Part shown: positions 24,933 to 37,739 of the stretch, one piece after another | Layout of the letters: each line of letters opens with the position of its first letter | Position numbering within the stretch: position 1 is the first letter of the stretch | Assembly (NCBI GenBank): GCA_905182985.1 | Contig: CAJJDN010000024.1 | Coordinates: 498,925-562,924 of the forward strand | Origin: Paramecium sonneborni | Lineage: Eukaryota > Ciliophora > Oligohymenophorea > Peniculida > Parameciidae | Length of the DNA: 64,000 nt | Direction of reading: 5' to 3' | Notes under the pieces: model-generated | Database searches by the model: none | What the model saw: only the letters and a program-made list of their open reading frames with translations | What the model was told of the DNA's origin: nothing | Made by a program: the position numbers and the translations under genes

Positions 24933-27900
24933 ATGAATTAAAATTATATTGACCAAGCCTTTTTGACTAAGGTTTGAAATTCAATTTATTTACATAGCAA
25001 TTCTATAGAGCATTTGGAAATTATTTTGGACCTCATACTTCAACACCAAGTATAGGATCAGAATATTTATCATCAACAAGAACTCAGACATCGAATTTGA
25101 ACAAATAAAACAGTTTAAGTAAACCTATTACAACACCTTAAAATGTGAACAAACCAATTAATTTAAATTCTGTTAGAGTGAAAACTTAGACCCAACATAT
25201 TTCTAAATAACAGCCAATAGTTCATCATATAAAAAGTTTGTCATCAGATTTAAAGAATTAAACTCATTAAAAAAGATTCAAACAGGAGAAAATGATATTA
25301 TACACTGAATCATAATAACATCCATTTTTAATCATTTCAAAAAAAGCAAAGGAATTAAGAAAAATAGAATCTCGAAAAAGTACTTTACCTTCAATATAAA
25401 CAGAATCATAACATAGTGCTAGATTACCAGAAATATCTTAAATTATTCAAATTCCAATTATTTAAATAACAGAACCTTTAGAATAACATTCACCTAAAGC
25501 TTAAGAACATGATTCTGAAAAAGATGATGAATCTTAAGGTGAAGATGATAATCTTTTAGGTTAAAAGAGAATGAAGAAACTTTCTGTTAGACTTAAGTTT
25601 AAAAATGCTGTTTAATCTTAAGTTTCTACACTTTTTATCAACAGATAAGTAAAATGTATATAAATATATTTAAGCCAAAATCTCTCTTTAATGTTATTAT
25701 TTCACCAGAATTCACATTATAACATGAAGAAGAACGTCAAAAAATAAGTGATGCTTTAGAAGCAGGGAATTTTATTTTATATAAAACTAAGTAAATTGAA
25801 TAAAAACATGCAACCCAAAAAAAAAAGTTATTTGTCACATTATTTAATATAAAACATCCTCATAAAATGAATAATATAGTCAGTTCATAAATTGCTAAAC
25901 TTAATACTACTAATAAAGCATTTCAAAGAAAAATTAAAATGATTCTTACTACAACTGAAAATAGCAAAGAAATTGAGTAACCATAATAATTTTCATTACT
26001 ATCTAAATTTAAGAAAAGTTAATTTAGTTAATAAGGAAGTAATGAACATTTTCCTTAACCTATCAATTTAAATAAAGATTAATTTACAATTACAATTACT
26101 AACGATTAATTAGAAAATGAAATTCAAATTTTTAAAAGACCTAAATTTTCTATTTAAAGAGATTAAATTATTGAAGAAATTCAGCAAGCATAGTCTCCAC
26201 CTAAATAAGCTAATTCTCCTGGGAGAAGAATCTTAAAACATTCAGGATCATTACATCAATCTTAAAAACATATTAATCTAAGGCATTCTGTCTCATAATA
26301 AATTATTAAAGAAGAATTTCCAAATGTTTCAGCTTTATCCTATATTGAAGAATATAATAACTTAGATTTTAATTAAGAATTCTCAAAAGTATTAATTATT
26401 ATTGATTATTCAAGTCTAATTTATATGTCAGACTTTTTTATTAAAGTAGATTACACAAATTACCGAGAAAAACTACTTTTGTTGGAATGAATCTTTAAGA
26501 AATTGAAGATTATTTTTCTTCTTAATTATAATTGATTAAATTAACACATATGTATTTTCTCAATATAATTAGAAATTTTTAAGCCACTGAGATACCTGGA
26601 TTAGAATAAATTGGTCCAACATTTGAATAAAATTTAGATTTCCCAAAATTTATTCTTAACTAATCAAAATTAAATTTAAACTTTAATTTTGATGAAACTG
26701 AAACATTTACTTCAAGTGAATCTGAAAGGAGTTAGTCTTTTGATCTACTTTTAGAAGAACCAATTTAAAGTTTAATTTTGTATAAATTTAGGCTAGGATT
26801 ATCATAAGAAGAACATGAAAGTAAAATAGTTAATATTATTAAATCACTTAATAATTTAGATTAACAAAAAGATGAAACAATATTTATTGAGGATGATTTT
26901 AAGAATCTAAAATGTAATTATTTATTCTTAATAATAAATTAGCTCTATCAACTGGTTAATTGACACTTATTAAAAAAGCTAGAAATCATTTTCTATAACC
27001 ACTAGATTTAAAATGCATTATAAATACGTTAGATTAGAATACAAAAAATTAATTATTAACATTCCCTTAAAAAGCTAGACCTATTAATGAAATATTAGAT
27101 TCAATACATTCTGATAATGATAGTTGGGCTTTTAAATAACTTGAAAAATATAATAATAAGGCTGTTTTAAAATAGAGAATTTAATAATAGTTAGATATGA
27201 GATATGAAATAATAATGATTGGAAGATATTAAGATAAACAAAAGGTTATTGATATTGAGCATTAAGAATTAATGGATACCTTATAAAACTTGCCTGAAAT
27301 ACCAAAAATAAAGGAAATGGAGAAATTATAAAAAAATTAAAAAACTTAACAGTAATAACAATAATAATAATAACACTAATAAATTACAAATTTATAAACT
27401 TAAAAAGCAGAATAATAGATAAGATAACTAGCTAGTATAAAAAAAAATTTACATAATAAAAAATAACTTAAAAAAAATTAAACTTAGACAATAAATATTT
27501 AACCAAATTTAAAGACCAAATAAACGAGCAATTCACCAGATTAAAGCAATTCAAGATTAACTATGTAAAATTCTAATTAATTGACAAATTAATAAACTCA
27601 AAATAATAATATAATAACCTAATCAACAACACAATATTTAACAAAACCAACTAACTAATCTTAATAATCAGTAAATGTTTCAGGAACAAAATTAATTTAA
27701 AAAAGTAAATCAAATGCAGATTTAAGTGAAACATCATCTATAAAATCTTCAAATAGTTAATTAGAAATTAGATCATAAAAAATAATAGATGTAGACAATT
27801 AAAAGAATTAAGCAAAGATTTAACAGTAACTTGAAGTACAAAATGAAAAAAAACCCAAACATCATTAGACAAAATCAGAAAATTTAATAAATAAAATCTA

Positions 27901-28389
27901 TGAATAAAAAGTAAATATGATAAATACTTTTTTAGATCTAAAGTATGTAATAGCATTCATTGAGAATGAGAAGCCATGCAGAAGAATAAACAAGAAGGCA
28001 AAAGTACGATCAAAAGTATTAAATAAGGTTTGCAATAGAAGATAATAATTTTTAAGAAGTAAATGAATTATCTTAAGACGAAAATAGTTTATGGAAAACT
28101 TCATGCAATTACCAGAAATGTATATTGATTATAGATTCTAAAATAATGAAACATTCCTTACTTTAGCAACACAAAGTGGAAATAAAGACATTGTAAAAGA
28201 ATTAATAAAAAGAGGAGCAGATATTAACATATAGAATGTATTTTTTTACTAAAAAAGGATGACGGAAACACTCCCTTGCATTTGGCTTTAGCATATTCTC
28301 ATTATAATATAGCTGATATACTAATGTTATCTGGAGCCTCTTCTCACATTATAAATAATTAGGGTAGGAATGCGTGGAACGTAATATGA
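24933..28389 (+). CDS. long disordered protein with C-terminal ankyrin repeats
   Basis: About 1,090 residues. It starts MNQNYIDQAFLTK and is mostly Ser/Gln/Lys-rich and probably disordered, with a phosphosite-like acidic block (SEKDDESQGEDDN) and a Gln-rich region at 27.31-27.48 kb written mainly as TAA. The last ~90 residues form two ankyrin repeats: TFLTLATQSGNKDIVKELIK RGADIN and DDGNTPLHLALAYSHYN, ending with SHIINNQGRNAWNVI. Ankyrin repeats bind partner proteins; the rest may be a scaffold. Introns include 24972-24997 (starts GTTT), a 26-nt one ending TTTAAG near 25.67 kb, others near 26.4 and 26.9 kb, and three in the ankyrin end (one ends CAG, one is only 20 nt). Exon joins were chosen by reading frame, so some are provisional. 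Confidence 0.75.
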
Positions 28390-28499
28390 TAATTTTATGT
28401 ATCTACTAATAATTTTGAATCTATAAAAATTACTATCTTAGATCTATTTAGTTACTTATTGTAAAATCTGATTTTTATTAAAATAATATTGTTAACTTA

Positions 28500-29179
28500 A
28501 TGAATAAAGGAGCTGAGAAGAAGAGAACCTCTTCATTCAATAAATAAACAATGAATTTCATATGTGATAGATATGATACACAGCAAAAACAATTTTATTG
28601 TCCAAAATAGAAAAAAGATGTTAATAATCTAATAAACAATCTAAAATTAAAATCATCTTGTGAGAATACTTCAATGATGATTCCTTAAAATATCTCTTTA
28701 AAGAATGTATTAACTAGTCTTACTAATAAATCTCCTAAAAAATAAATTAAAAAACATGTTAAAAAGACACCTAGTACATCTTTACATACACCATTAGACT
28801 TTACAATAAGAAATATTGAATAGTAATCTGAATCGATAAAGTATTAGTAATCTATATTAAATTAATAATCTCAATAAACGTCATACCGATCATTATTATA
28901 ACACAACAAACGTAATTAATGGGTAGAATTAATTAATCAAAAAAGCTCTAATTTTATTCAATAAGATTAAATAGCAATAACTGAATATAGGTAAAAAAAT
29001 ATTATAAAATTAGAGCTTAATAAGAGATACAATTGATGAATAATTGTGATTGGAAACATTCCTACACATTTTATAAGGAATGTAGAAATCATCAAGAAAT
29101 GTAAATTATAGATAACTTGGAATTTGATTGTTGGAAAGAAACCAGAATGAATCGTTTGATTTTGCGTTAAGCATAATGA
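28500..29179 (+). CDS. hypothetical basic protein
   Basis: 218 residues with one 23-nt intron near 28.99 kb (GTAAAAAAA...TTAG), after which the frame runs on to TGA 29177-29179. It is Lys/Asn/Gln/Ser-rich: TMNFICDRYDTQQKQFYCPK, then KHVKKTPSTSLHTPLDFTIR. The C-terminal exon has conserved-looking aromatic and Cys residues (NCDWKHSYTFYKECRNHQE and DNLEFDCWKETRMNRL). No domain recognised. It begins 110 bp after the ankyrin gene on the same strand. Confidence 0.6.
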
Positions 29180-29292
29180 GAATATTTATAGTTAAATTTT
29201 TGAGAAATAACTTTTTATAAAATATTTTTATAAGAAGTGATTTATAATATGTCTCAAATCCCGAAATTCAAAATAAATTTAAATAAAATAAA

Positions 29293-29828
29293 ATGTCTGA
29301 CGACGAAAATTAATTTGAATAAGGAAATGCAGGATCATCTCATACCTATACTGAAAGTGCTGGTTCATTAAAGAAAGGAGGATATGTTATGTTAAAAGGA
29401 CATCCATGCAAAATTACTGATGTATCAACATCTAAAGCAGGAAAACATGGTCATGCCAAAGTAATTAATTAATTGAATAAAATAGGCTTCTATTGTAGGA
29501 AAGGATATATTCACAAATAAAACTTATGAAGATTCTGCTCCTACTTCTCACAATATTGATGTTCCTTTTGTTACTAAAAAGGAATACAGTTTGATGGATA
29601 TTCAAGATGATGGATTTGTTATTCTTATGAATGATGATGGATCAACTAAAGAAGATCTTAAATTACCAGAAACTGAAGATGACTTTAATATGGTTAAAGA
29701 AATCAGAGATATGTTTGGTGTTGGCAAGTAAATTAATTAATTAATTTCTAAGAGACTTATTAATTTCAGTTCTTTCTGCTATGGGAGAAGAAAAAATAGT
29801 TGGAGTTAGAGAAGCATAAGATAAATGA
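29293..29828 (+). CDS. translation factor eIF5A
   Basis: 161 residues. eIF5A helps the ribosome through difficult peptide bonds (for example proline runs) and carries hypusine, made by deoxyhypusine synthase and hydroxylase. The hypusine loop is intact as [12 protein letters not shown]. Upstream is [15 protein letters not shown], and the OB-fold end has [24 protein letters not shown] and REAQDK. Two introns: 29461-29485 (ends TAG) and 29728-29752 (ends AAG). Convergent with the GSK3-like gene, 47 bp apart. Confidence 0.97.
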
Positions 29829-29875
29829 TTAATTTTATATATATAGTAAATATTTTATTGTAAATATATTTTCAT

Positions 29876-30896
29876 TCATTCTTTTGCTACATCCTTAAAA
29901 AATGGATGCTTCAAAGCATCATTTGCACTTATTCTCTTCTCAGGATTATATTACAGCATTAAACTAAAATATTAAATTAATATTACTTAAGTAAATCTAA
30001 GAAATTCTCTAAGTCTCTCATTTAACTGAATTTCTCTTTCAAATTTTATTTTTTATATTTCTAAAGCTCTTTGAAAAATATTTTATGATCAAATGGCACT
30101 TTATTAGCAAAATAATCCATTTCACTTTAATTAAAACTACCCATCACTTTAAAAATTGCAAATAATTGATCTCCTTCACTTTTTCCTTTAAAAAGAGCTT
30201 CCTTTACAACTAATTCTCCCATAATGCAACCTAAAGCCCAAATATCAATAGACACATCATATTTTGTTACACATAGAATTAATTCAGGTGCCCTATAATA
30301 TCTTGATACTATGTATGGAGTATTTTAACCATGCTAATTTATCATTTTAGAACTTCCAAAATCACATAGTTTAACTGTTTCCTTATCATTTATCAGAATA
30401 TTTTCTCTAATTTATATTATCAAATTATTTTTACGGTTTTAAATCTCTATGAGCTATTCCTTTTTTATGAATAAACTATAATCCTTATAAAATTTGATAT
30501 ATGTATGATTTTATTGTCAATTCACTAAAGATCTTACCTTATTTAACATAAGTTTATATTCTATTTTCAAGATTATCTTCCATGTATTCAAACACAATAT
30601 TTTGAATTAATTTACCCGCATCTGTTCTTGAATAAAAAAAATCCTACTCTAACTAAAATAATTTACAAGAATTTTCACAATATGATCACATTCCTTAACT
30701 TCAAAAAGTATTTCATATTCTCTACTTAAAAGATTACCAACTTTCTCAATTCTTTTTAAAGCAACTTTTTGTTTAGTATTATGATCATATGCTTCAAAGA
30801 CATATCCTATGAATATTTTTTCATATTACCAAAAGTACCCGATCCAGCAACTTTAAGAATTTCTATTGATGGAAATTTTGACAAAGGCATACTCAT
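29876..30896 (-). CDS. GSK3-like protein kinase (CMGC)
   Basis: Kinase of the glycogen synthase kinase 3 group. Motifs in order: VAGSGTFGYVFEAYD (glycine loop, after removing a 23-nt intron), VALKRIEKV, IVFEYMEDNLENRI, GIAHRDLKP, KLCDFGSSKMI, and IVSRYYRAPELIL. The last is the GSK3/CMGC signature with the activation-loop Tyr. The C-lobe follows with SIDIWALGCIMGELV and NPEKRISANDALKHPFF. Length is about 300 residues, so it lacks long extensions. Several short introns lie at the start, in the N-lobe, after HRDLKP and near the 3' end. The substrate and pathway cannot be told; GSK3-type kinases in ciliates are multigene. Confidence 0.88.
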
Positions 30897-31472
30897 TAAT
30901 TAAATTTATATAATTCTATTTTATATTAAAGAATGTATATTTTTATTTTATATTCTAAAATATTTAATTCCTTTCATAAAAATTTGATACAATATTAATA
31001 CGCTATATTGAATGAGTATTATATTCATTATTTAAATAGAAGTTTAAGTTTATCAAAATTTTTAAATACTTATACTAAATCTAATTCATTAAACTATATT
31101 TTTTAAAGGTTTTTATTAGTTTTCTTACCAATAATCAATATTTTCTAATTTAGTTTTAAAACTTTATAAACACTATCTTTTTTGAATCAATTTTAGCTCT
31201 CATAATTTTGAATGATTTCTTATCAGAAATATTTATCTAAACTAAATTCATGATAGACATTTAAGAACAGAGTTTTCACAAAAAGACATAATAATTACTA
31301 AACTCAAATTAATTTGAGTTAATAAATAAGATAATTAGATTAAATTTAAGTTCAAAAAAGTTAATTCTTCTTTAGAAAAGATTTTTTATTGAAAAATCTA
31401 GGGAATTTAAGTTTATTACAAAAGTTGTATTTTAATAATTTCTTAATAAATTTCAAGATAATTTTTGCAATT
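30897..31472. other. divergent intergenic region with palindrome
   Basis: About 575 bp between the GSK3-like gene and the small acylated protein gene. A 41-codon minus-strand frame (31260 to 31135, MSIMNLVQINISDKKSFKIM) is the only coding-like hint and is weak. A perfect 20-bp palindrome lies at 31301-31320. Confidence 0.4.
31301..31320. repeat. perfect 20-bp palindrome
   Basis: AACTCAAATTAATTTGAGTT equals its own reverse complement. It sits about 150 bp upstream of the small acylated-protein gene. It could be a dimeric factor site or a hairpin. Confidence 0.9.
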
Positions 31473-31655
31473 ATGGGATGCTCAATATAAAAGGCAAAAT
31501 CTAACCATAGAGATAATTTCGATTAGATAGAATAATTGATTCAATCAGAGTGTTTGAGTAATGAATAGAAATTTAGAATAAATAACAATCCGATTGTAAA
31601 AAGAAGAATATTTAATAAGGAAAAAAAAAATCTTTCAGCATCATAGTAAATTTGA
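31473..31655 (+). CDS. small N-terminally acylated protein candidate
   Basis: 60 residues, no intron. Starts MGCSIQKAKSNHRDN. Gly2, with Ser at position 4 and Cys3, is a textbook N-myristoylation plus S-palmitoylation signal, and the following residues are basic, favouring membrane attachment. The rest is helical and charged (FDQIEQLIQSECLSNEQKF, IVKRRIFNKEKK). No domain. Stop at TGA 31653-31655. Short, so chance is possible, but the acylation motif at the first Met is a good sign that it is real. Confidence 0.5.
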
Positions 31656-31785
31656 ATTAATGAAAATATATAATTTATCTTTCTTAAATATGTATTTTTT
31701 TAAATCAAATAGCAGTCTATGAAGATTATCAGTATTTAATTAATAAAGGAATTCTTTAAAATTTTTATAATTTTTTTAATATTAC

Positions 31786-33642
31786 TCATTCTAAATTGAG
31801 TACCCATTCTTTAAAAGAATTATCTCCTCCACTGGTTATAACTTTATTATCTTAAGTGATAATAGCTGTTAATACTCCTCTTTTATGAGCATCTAAATTT
31901 AAAATAAAAGCTTACCTATTTTTTCAAGAAGTCTTTTACCATCTTAGAGATTCCAAACCATAATTTTATTATCATATCCTGTTGATACTGCAAATTTACC
32001 AGAGGAAGTAAAACTTAAAGAAGAAATAATAGTTGTATGATGTGTCCATCGATCTCCAAATAAAACTTGATTTTATTTATAATCAATAAGTTTCATTTTA
32101 CCTGTTGTATCACCACATAAGAATCTATCACCTTATAATGCCATGGCTGTTATTTTAGTTTATTATAATTAGAAGGTTTATTATTCAACGCCACTTTCAA
32201 TGTTTACTGCATGGATCTTTCCTTTAAGATCACCAATTAAAAATACTGAATCAGTCAATAAAAAACTACTAACTTCATAACCTAATTAATATTCTCTAGT
32301 AAGTTCTAAATTTGTAAATTCAAATATGAGCCCATTTTCCATTAATAAATAGCATATATTAGGATTAGATTAACTAGATTGAAGTTTGAGAGTCAAACCT
32401 TTGCAATCTGTTGTTTTTTCAATTATATTAGTTTCTAAATTAGTTAATTTGATTTATTCTCCTCCTAATGAATACAGTAAATTTTAGGAAATGGAAAGGG
32501 AAATGATTTGTTTAGAATGATGTATTCCTTAAGGTCTTATGGAAATGAGATTATCCCAAATTACTACAACAATAAATAAATGTATTTACATAATCTTCCA
32601 TTGTTATCACCAGTAACAAGTTTATTTCCATAAACAGCAATCTAGCCTACAGGAGCATTATGGCCAAAAAATCTTTTACTTGGTCCCTATTCTAAATTAA
32701 TTGGATCATTCCAAACATTTAAGACACCTGTTAACGATAATGAGTATACTACATTTCCACTTATGGTTACTCCTACTTACATATCATCAATTTCTTATGC
32801 ATTTGGAATTTTTAGAGTTTTTATTAATCCATCAAAATTCCAAACTTTTAAGGTTGTATCATTTGATGATGTTATAAATGATGTATCATTTATCCAGCTA
32901 ACTCCTGTTATGCTTCGAGTATGAGGACTATCTGTACTAATCTCTTTGACAACTTCTCCATTCTTTCCTTCATATAAAAATACTTTCTTATCAGCTCCTA
33001 CTGAAACAAAGTGATCACCACATTTGTTATATTTAATTGAAAAGATGCTGTTATTATGTTATTTAATAGACTTCTTAAACTTAAATGGAGGTCCTTCAAA
33101 CCAACATATAAGGCTTTCATCTCCACCTAAAGCCAATCTAAATGGTCTTTAAGGTTTCATTGCACAAGCATTTAAAGTTTAAGACACCCCACTAATTTCT
33201 CCTACACTACTTCCAGTTTCCAATAGTATTGTTCTGCCAAAATAAGTTTTGCCTTCTCCAACTATTGCTAATCTCTCACCATCTCCTGTCCAACAAATAT
33301 CTTTTATTGGTCCTCCTAAAACATCATCATATTACTTAAATACAGGATGAGGCTAAACTACTTTCATTACGTTACCTGAATGTTTAATTCCCAAATTATT
33401 ATAGATCCTTTTGAATCTCCAGAACAACATAAATTTCCACTTGGTGAAATTGCAACTGCTGTTGTATCGAATTTATGTTAATCAAATACAGAATATTTTG
33501 ATAGATCCTCTAATTATCTTACAATAACACTATTTGAAATGCAATAAACTAAATATTTTGAACTTGAATCAATTTTTGAAGGTCTTCCTCTTTCTGTTCC
33601 AGCTGTTGGTGGATACTTAACTTAGCATACAAATTATTCCAT
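31786..33642 (-). CDS. WD40 protein, actin-interacting protein 1 (AIP1/WDR1)
   Basis: About 600 residues of WD40 repeats forming the double beta-propeller of AIP1/WDR1, which works with cofilin to take actin filaments apart. Early sequence matches the family well: YPPTAGTERGRPSKID, SNSVIVRQLEDLSKYSVFDQ, HKFDTTAVAISPSGNLCCSG, DSKGSIIIWEL. Later repeats include GGDESLICWFEGPPFKFKKS, SVGADKKVFLYEGKNGEVV and TSSNDTTLKVWNFDG. It ends GGDNSFKEWVLNLE at TGA 31786. Short introns occur near 33.4 and 32.6 kb and further on. The ACC/aip1 identity is by repeat pattern and length; another WD40 family is possible but less likely. Confidence 0.85.
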
Positions 33643-34167
33643 TAAAAATAATTATCAACATTCTTATTTTTTCATTATAAAAAAATACAAAAAATTTTCA
33701 ATACATTTCTAATTTTTTTCTGTTCAATAATCACATTTATAACTATTTCAAACTTTCAAATAAGCATACACATTTATTTTAATAAATTGTCACTATTTTA
33801 AGCTAAACGAATATTGCATAAACCATATTTATAGTTTTGTTTTTTAATATTTAAAACTTAAATATAATTATCTACAATAAATTTAGATAAATTTAATTTT
33901 AGCAATCTTTTTTATTTGCTTATTTTTCTTATCATTTGTTCCTTTTTTCTAATTATTAAAATTTGTTTTTAAATTTTAATTAGCAAATGAAATTAGAGAA
34001 AGAAAAATAGCTTTTTATGAATAATATTATCAAAACTAAATATTTCATTATAAAAGTTGTTGTCTGAGTTTTAAATATAGATTTAAAAAAAAAAATCATT
34101 GTGGTATTTTTTTTTTAATTTTAATTATTTTCATATTGAATTTAGATTAGTCATTAATTATTAAAAC
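33643..34167. other. divergent intergenic region
   Basis: About 525 bp between the AIP1 and HOOK gene starts. Very AT-rich with A8-A9 runs near 34.09 and 34.11 kb. No gene supported. Confidence 0.4.
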
Positions 34168-35856
34168 ATGAGTTTAGAGAATGCTATTGTTTAATGGTTA
34201 AACAAATTTTAATAATTGAATATTTAGTCTTTTGATAGTTTGGCTGATGGTAAATATGATTGTTTTATATAAGGTTGGACTTTTAGTTAATTGTTGAATT
34301 TAGTTGATCCTACATTCTTTTCTTTGGCAAGTGAAACAAGTTTAAAGATTGATAAGATTGATAATAATGTTTAAAAAGTTCAAGGTCATTTGATTGAAAT
34401 GCTTTAAAAAATTTAATAATATCGAACTAATATTTAATGCAAACCACCAGATTATATAGAGATTGATGTTTTAGAAATCATAGTGAAATAAAATAGGCAA
34501 TAAATTTTGGCGTTATTTGAATTAATTTTGAAAGTTATCCTTTCCTCAAATATAAGAGGGAAATTTATTGAACCTATTTTATTATTAGAAGAAAAAGATT
34601 AAGAAACATTAATGCATTTTCTAAAAAATCATTTAGATGAAGTAATATAAAAAATATAAAATCAAGTCAGAAAATTAAAATAATGAATGGCAAGAGGAAA
34701 ATTATATTCAAAGTTTAGTGCAAAAAATGGATGAAATTGAATATTAAAACACAGAACTTAAATAATAATTAAATGAATAAGAAGAAAAAAGAAAAGCCTT
34801 AAAAAGTGCTCTTGATGATGCAGTAGTCTTATTAGAAAATAAAGATATGGAAATTAAGGCATTGACAGAATCAAAATGCCATTTAGAAAAATGTATATAA
34901 TTTATAATTTTTTTTAAGGTTTGGAAGAAAAAATGGACTTTTAAAATGAGTATAAGGAGAGTGAGAAAATTCATTAAAAGTGTTTAGAACAAGAACATAA
35001 ATTGGCATAATATGAATTAATAATTGAAGATTTAAGAAGAAAAGAAATATAATTTATTTAATTAAAGGAAGAATATTAGCAATACAAATATAAATTATAA
35101 GAAAATGAAAAGTTAGAATAAAGAATTGAAAGTGTAAGAGATATAAAATATATATAGTTGCAAGAACGAAGAGAATTAGACAAAGACGTTTATTAAAAAG
35201 GAAAAGAGAGATATGAAAAGGAAATAGCAATATTAAAGTAAAATATAAAAGAGTTATTATTATAATAATCTGAGTTGAAGGAGTCTAAATTAAATTTAGA
35301 ATTGGAATTACAATAAAAATAGGCAAGACTTACAAGATCATTAGAGCAAATTAAAACTACAGAAATAGAATATGGATAGAAAATTAGGGAGCTTTAAGAT
35401 TTGCTTGAAACTTTACATTAAGCTGAAGAGGAAATGCCTAAAATTACTAATACCACTAATTAATAATTATCATAAGAGATGAAATTATCAATTAATATGA
35501 AAAATGAAAATTTTGAGAGAGAATATTACATCAAAGAAAATCATAAATTAGAAGAAAAAATAAAAGAGCTACAAGCTTAAATCAATGAAATGTAAATGGT
35601 AGAAGAAAGTAAGGATCAGAAAAGCAAATTTGAATCTTAGCTTTAATAGTCTTAATAGATTTCATTGTTAACGGATAAAATTAAATAATTTTAAGAACAT
35701 AACTAATAATTAAAAAAATAGAATGAAGAGTTGAAAAAGTAAACTTAAAATAAAAAATTCACATAAATTGATAGTGAAATAAGTGTGCTTTCTTTACTGT
35801 AGGAAGCTTTAGCCAAAAAGGTGAAAGAATATAAATGTTAAGAAAACATTAAATGA
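34168..35856 (+). CDS. HOOK-domain coiled-coil protein (dynein adaptor-like)
   Basis: 543 residues. Residues ~1-165 match the HOOK (calponin-like) N-terminal domain: AIVQWLNKFQQLNIQSFDSL, FSQLLNLVDPTFF, and LFELILKVILSSNIRGKFIE. The last corresponds to the conserved helix that contacts dynein light intermediate chain in animal Hook proteins. The rest, ~375 residues, is continuous coiled coil. This supports a role as an adaptor between dynein and a membrane cargo. Two introns: a 31-nt one at about 34666-34696 (starts GTC, ends GAG) and a 26-nt one near 34.89 kb (ends AAG). With both, the exons add to 544 codons. No C-terminal cargo domain is visible. Confidence 0.8.
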
Positions 35857-35968
35857 TTATTATATATTAAAATTCATAGATTGAAGTGATAATATGATTT
35901 TTTAGGAGAAAATAATTACTGAAAATTTTTATTATAAATATTCAAAATTAATAATAATAAGAATAAAG

Positions 35969-36942
35969 ATGGGATCAGCATGTTAAAATTGCCATCCAAA
36001 TTCTTTAGGTGAATAAGAGATTCAATTAAAACCCGCCTAAAAGGTCCCATCTAAGTAAATAATAATTAGCAATAATGGTGAGTAATTATTAATTAAATTA
36101 AGATTCTATACCTCTGAATCAATAAGATGAAGAGCTTGTCAAAAATACATCTGTAATAACAAAATTACATAAGATGCAAATGAAGAGTATGGGTTATTAT
36201 GAAGGAGAGTGGTTGAATGGTATGAGACATGGATATGGAATTTATGTATCAGAAAATATAAACTATAGACTTGGAATGATAATACAATTTATGCAGGTTA
36301 ATTTTAAAATGATTAAATGCATGGGAAAGGTTAAATTACTCATCCAAATGGTGATGTTTATGATGGAGATTGGGCTAATGATTTAGCAAATGGTTTCGGA
36401 ATTTTCAAATAGAGTAATCAAAGTACATACACAGGATAATGGAAAGATGATCTTTAGCATGGTGAAGGAATAGAGGAATGGCCTTAATAAATTAAATATG
36501 AAGTTTTTTAATTAAGTATTATTAGATATATAGGGTTAATATGTAAAAGGAAAAAAACATGGAAGAGGAAAAATTGTTTTTGAAGATGGTAGTCGTTATG
36601 ATGGAGAATTTATTAATAATTAGGCTTGTGGAAATGGAGAATTTTATTGGTAAGAAGGAAAATATTATAAGGGATAATGGAAAGATAATTAAATGAATGG
36701 TAAATATTATTTATAACTATTTTATAGGAAAAGGAGAAATGTTTTGGCCTGATGGCAAACATTATGTAGGAGATTATGAAAATGATAAAAAACATGGACA
36801 AGGATAATTTACTTGGGAAAATGGAAAAGTGTATATTGGCGGATGGTATTAAGGAAAACAACATGGTAAAGGCTATATTATTGAGGATGGTAACAAAAGA
36901 GAGTGTATATTTGAAAATGGTAGGTTAGTGAATAATAATTGA
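35969..36942 (+). CDS. MORN-repeat protein, N-myristoylation motif
   Basis: 288 residues. The start MGSACQNCHPNSLGE has Gly2 and two nearby Cys, fitting myristoylation with palmitoylation. About eight to nine MORN repeats follow: YYEGEWLNGMRHGYGIY, TIYAGQFQNDQMHGKG, VYDGDWANDLANGFG, YTGQWKDDLQHGEG, RYDGEFINNQACGNG, YYKGQWKDNQMNG, HYVGDYENDKKHGQG, VYIGGWYQGKQHGKG. MORN arrays bind lipids or build cortical structures in protists, so this is likely a cortex or membrane protein. Four introns: about 36079-36103 (GTG...AAG, 25 nt), 23 nt near 36.25 kb, 31 nt near 36.50 kb and 28 nt near 36.70 kb. They sum to a whole frame. Confidence 0.9.
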
Positions 36943-36953
36943 TATAATTGCTG

Positions 36954-37739
36954 TCACTCTTACAAATTTTCTAATTCCTACATTGTTGAAAAGAGATCCT
37001 TCTAATTTCTAAAATAAATTTTTAAGATTTATTTATCCTCTAAATTTTTTGAGAAATCTCGTAATTGTATAAGCGTCTTAAGGTCATCTTCGTCAATGTT
37101 TATTACATTCTCAATAATATATTATTGTTATAAATGTCTAAACTGATCTTAATTTTATGATATAAGTTAAGACAATTATAAATTCTGTTATTTAATAGTT
37201 TCTATGGTTTTATTCCACTCATTTTGATTACAAACTCTTTCTCTTAATTCACTTACAATTTATTCTGAAAGCAAAGCAGAATATTTATCTTTTTATGTTG
37301 GAATTTATAATTATATTTCTTCTTCAATATTTTAATTTTTATTTGATAATCTTACTAATGTTTCTTAATAATCATTATTTGTCATTTACAAAGTTTCAAT
37401 TATTTCTTTCTCTGTGAAACCAAATTCTAATAATTCTTTAAATTACTCTTCATTTTTTTTATTTTATTATGTTTAATTAACTTGAGCATTACTAATGTTT
37501 TAATTGAGAATTTTCTTAATCATTAATATTATACTATCTCCATTTTTTATGTTACACTCTTAAATAGATTTTTGATCATCTAAATCTTTTGCATTGAATT
37601 TTAATTAGATTGCTTAAATTGGTATTCCCTTCTTTTAACTAATAAATGTTTTAATTTCAATGATTTTTGTTTAAATAGGTACTTATTGTTTTAATTTTTC
37701 ACCAGATAATGAGGATATTATGATATTAATGTTTTCCAT
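36954..37739 (-). CDS. ubiquitin-like plus UBA domain protein
   Basis: 261 residues in one intron-free frame. Residues 1-75 look like a ubiquitin-like domain: MENINIIISSLSGEKLKQQV, a central helix IIEIKTFISQKKGIPIQAIQ, then LKFNAKDLDDQKSIQECNIK and GDSIILMIKK. Residues ~95-135 look like a UBA domain (EEQFKELLEFGFTEKEIIET then MTNNDYQETLVRL). The rest is helical and Gln-rich. This UBL-UBA layout is typical of proteasome shuttle factors of the Rad23/Dsk2/ubiquilin group; the specific member cannot be assigned because no STI1 or XPC-binding domain is evident. Convergent with the MORN gene, 11 bp between stop codons. Confidence 0.75.
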
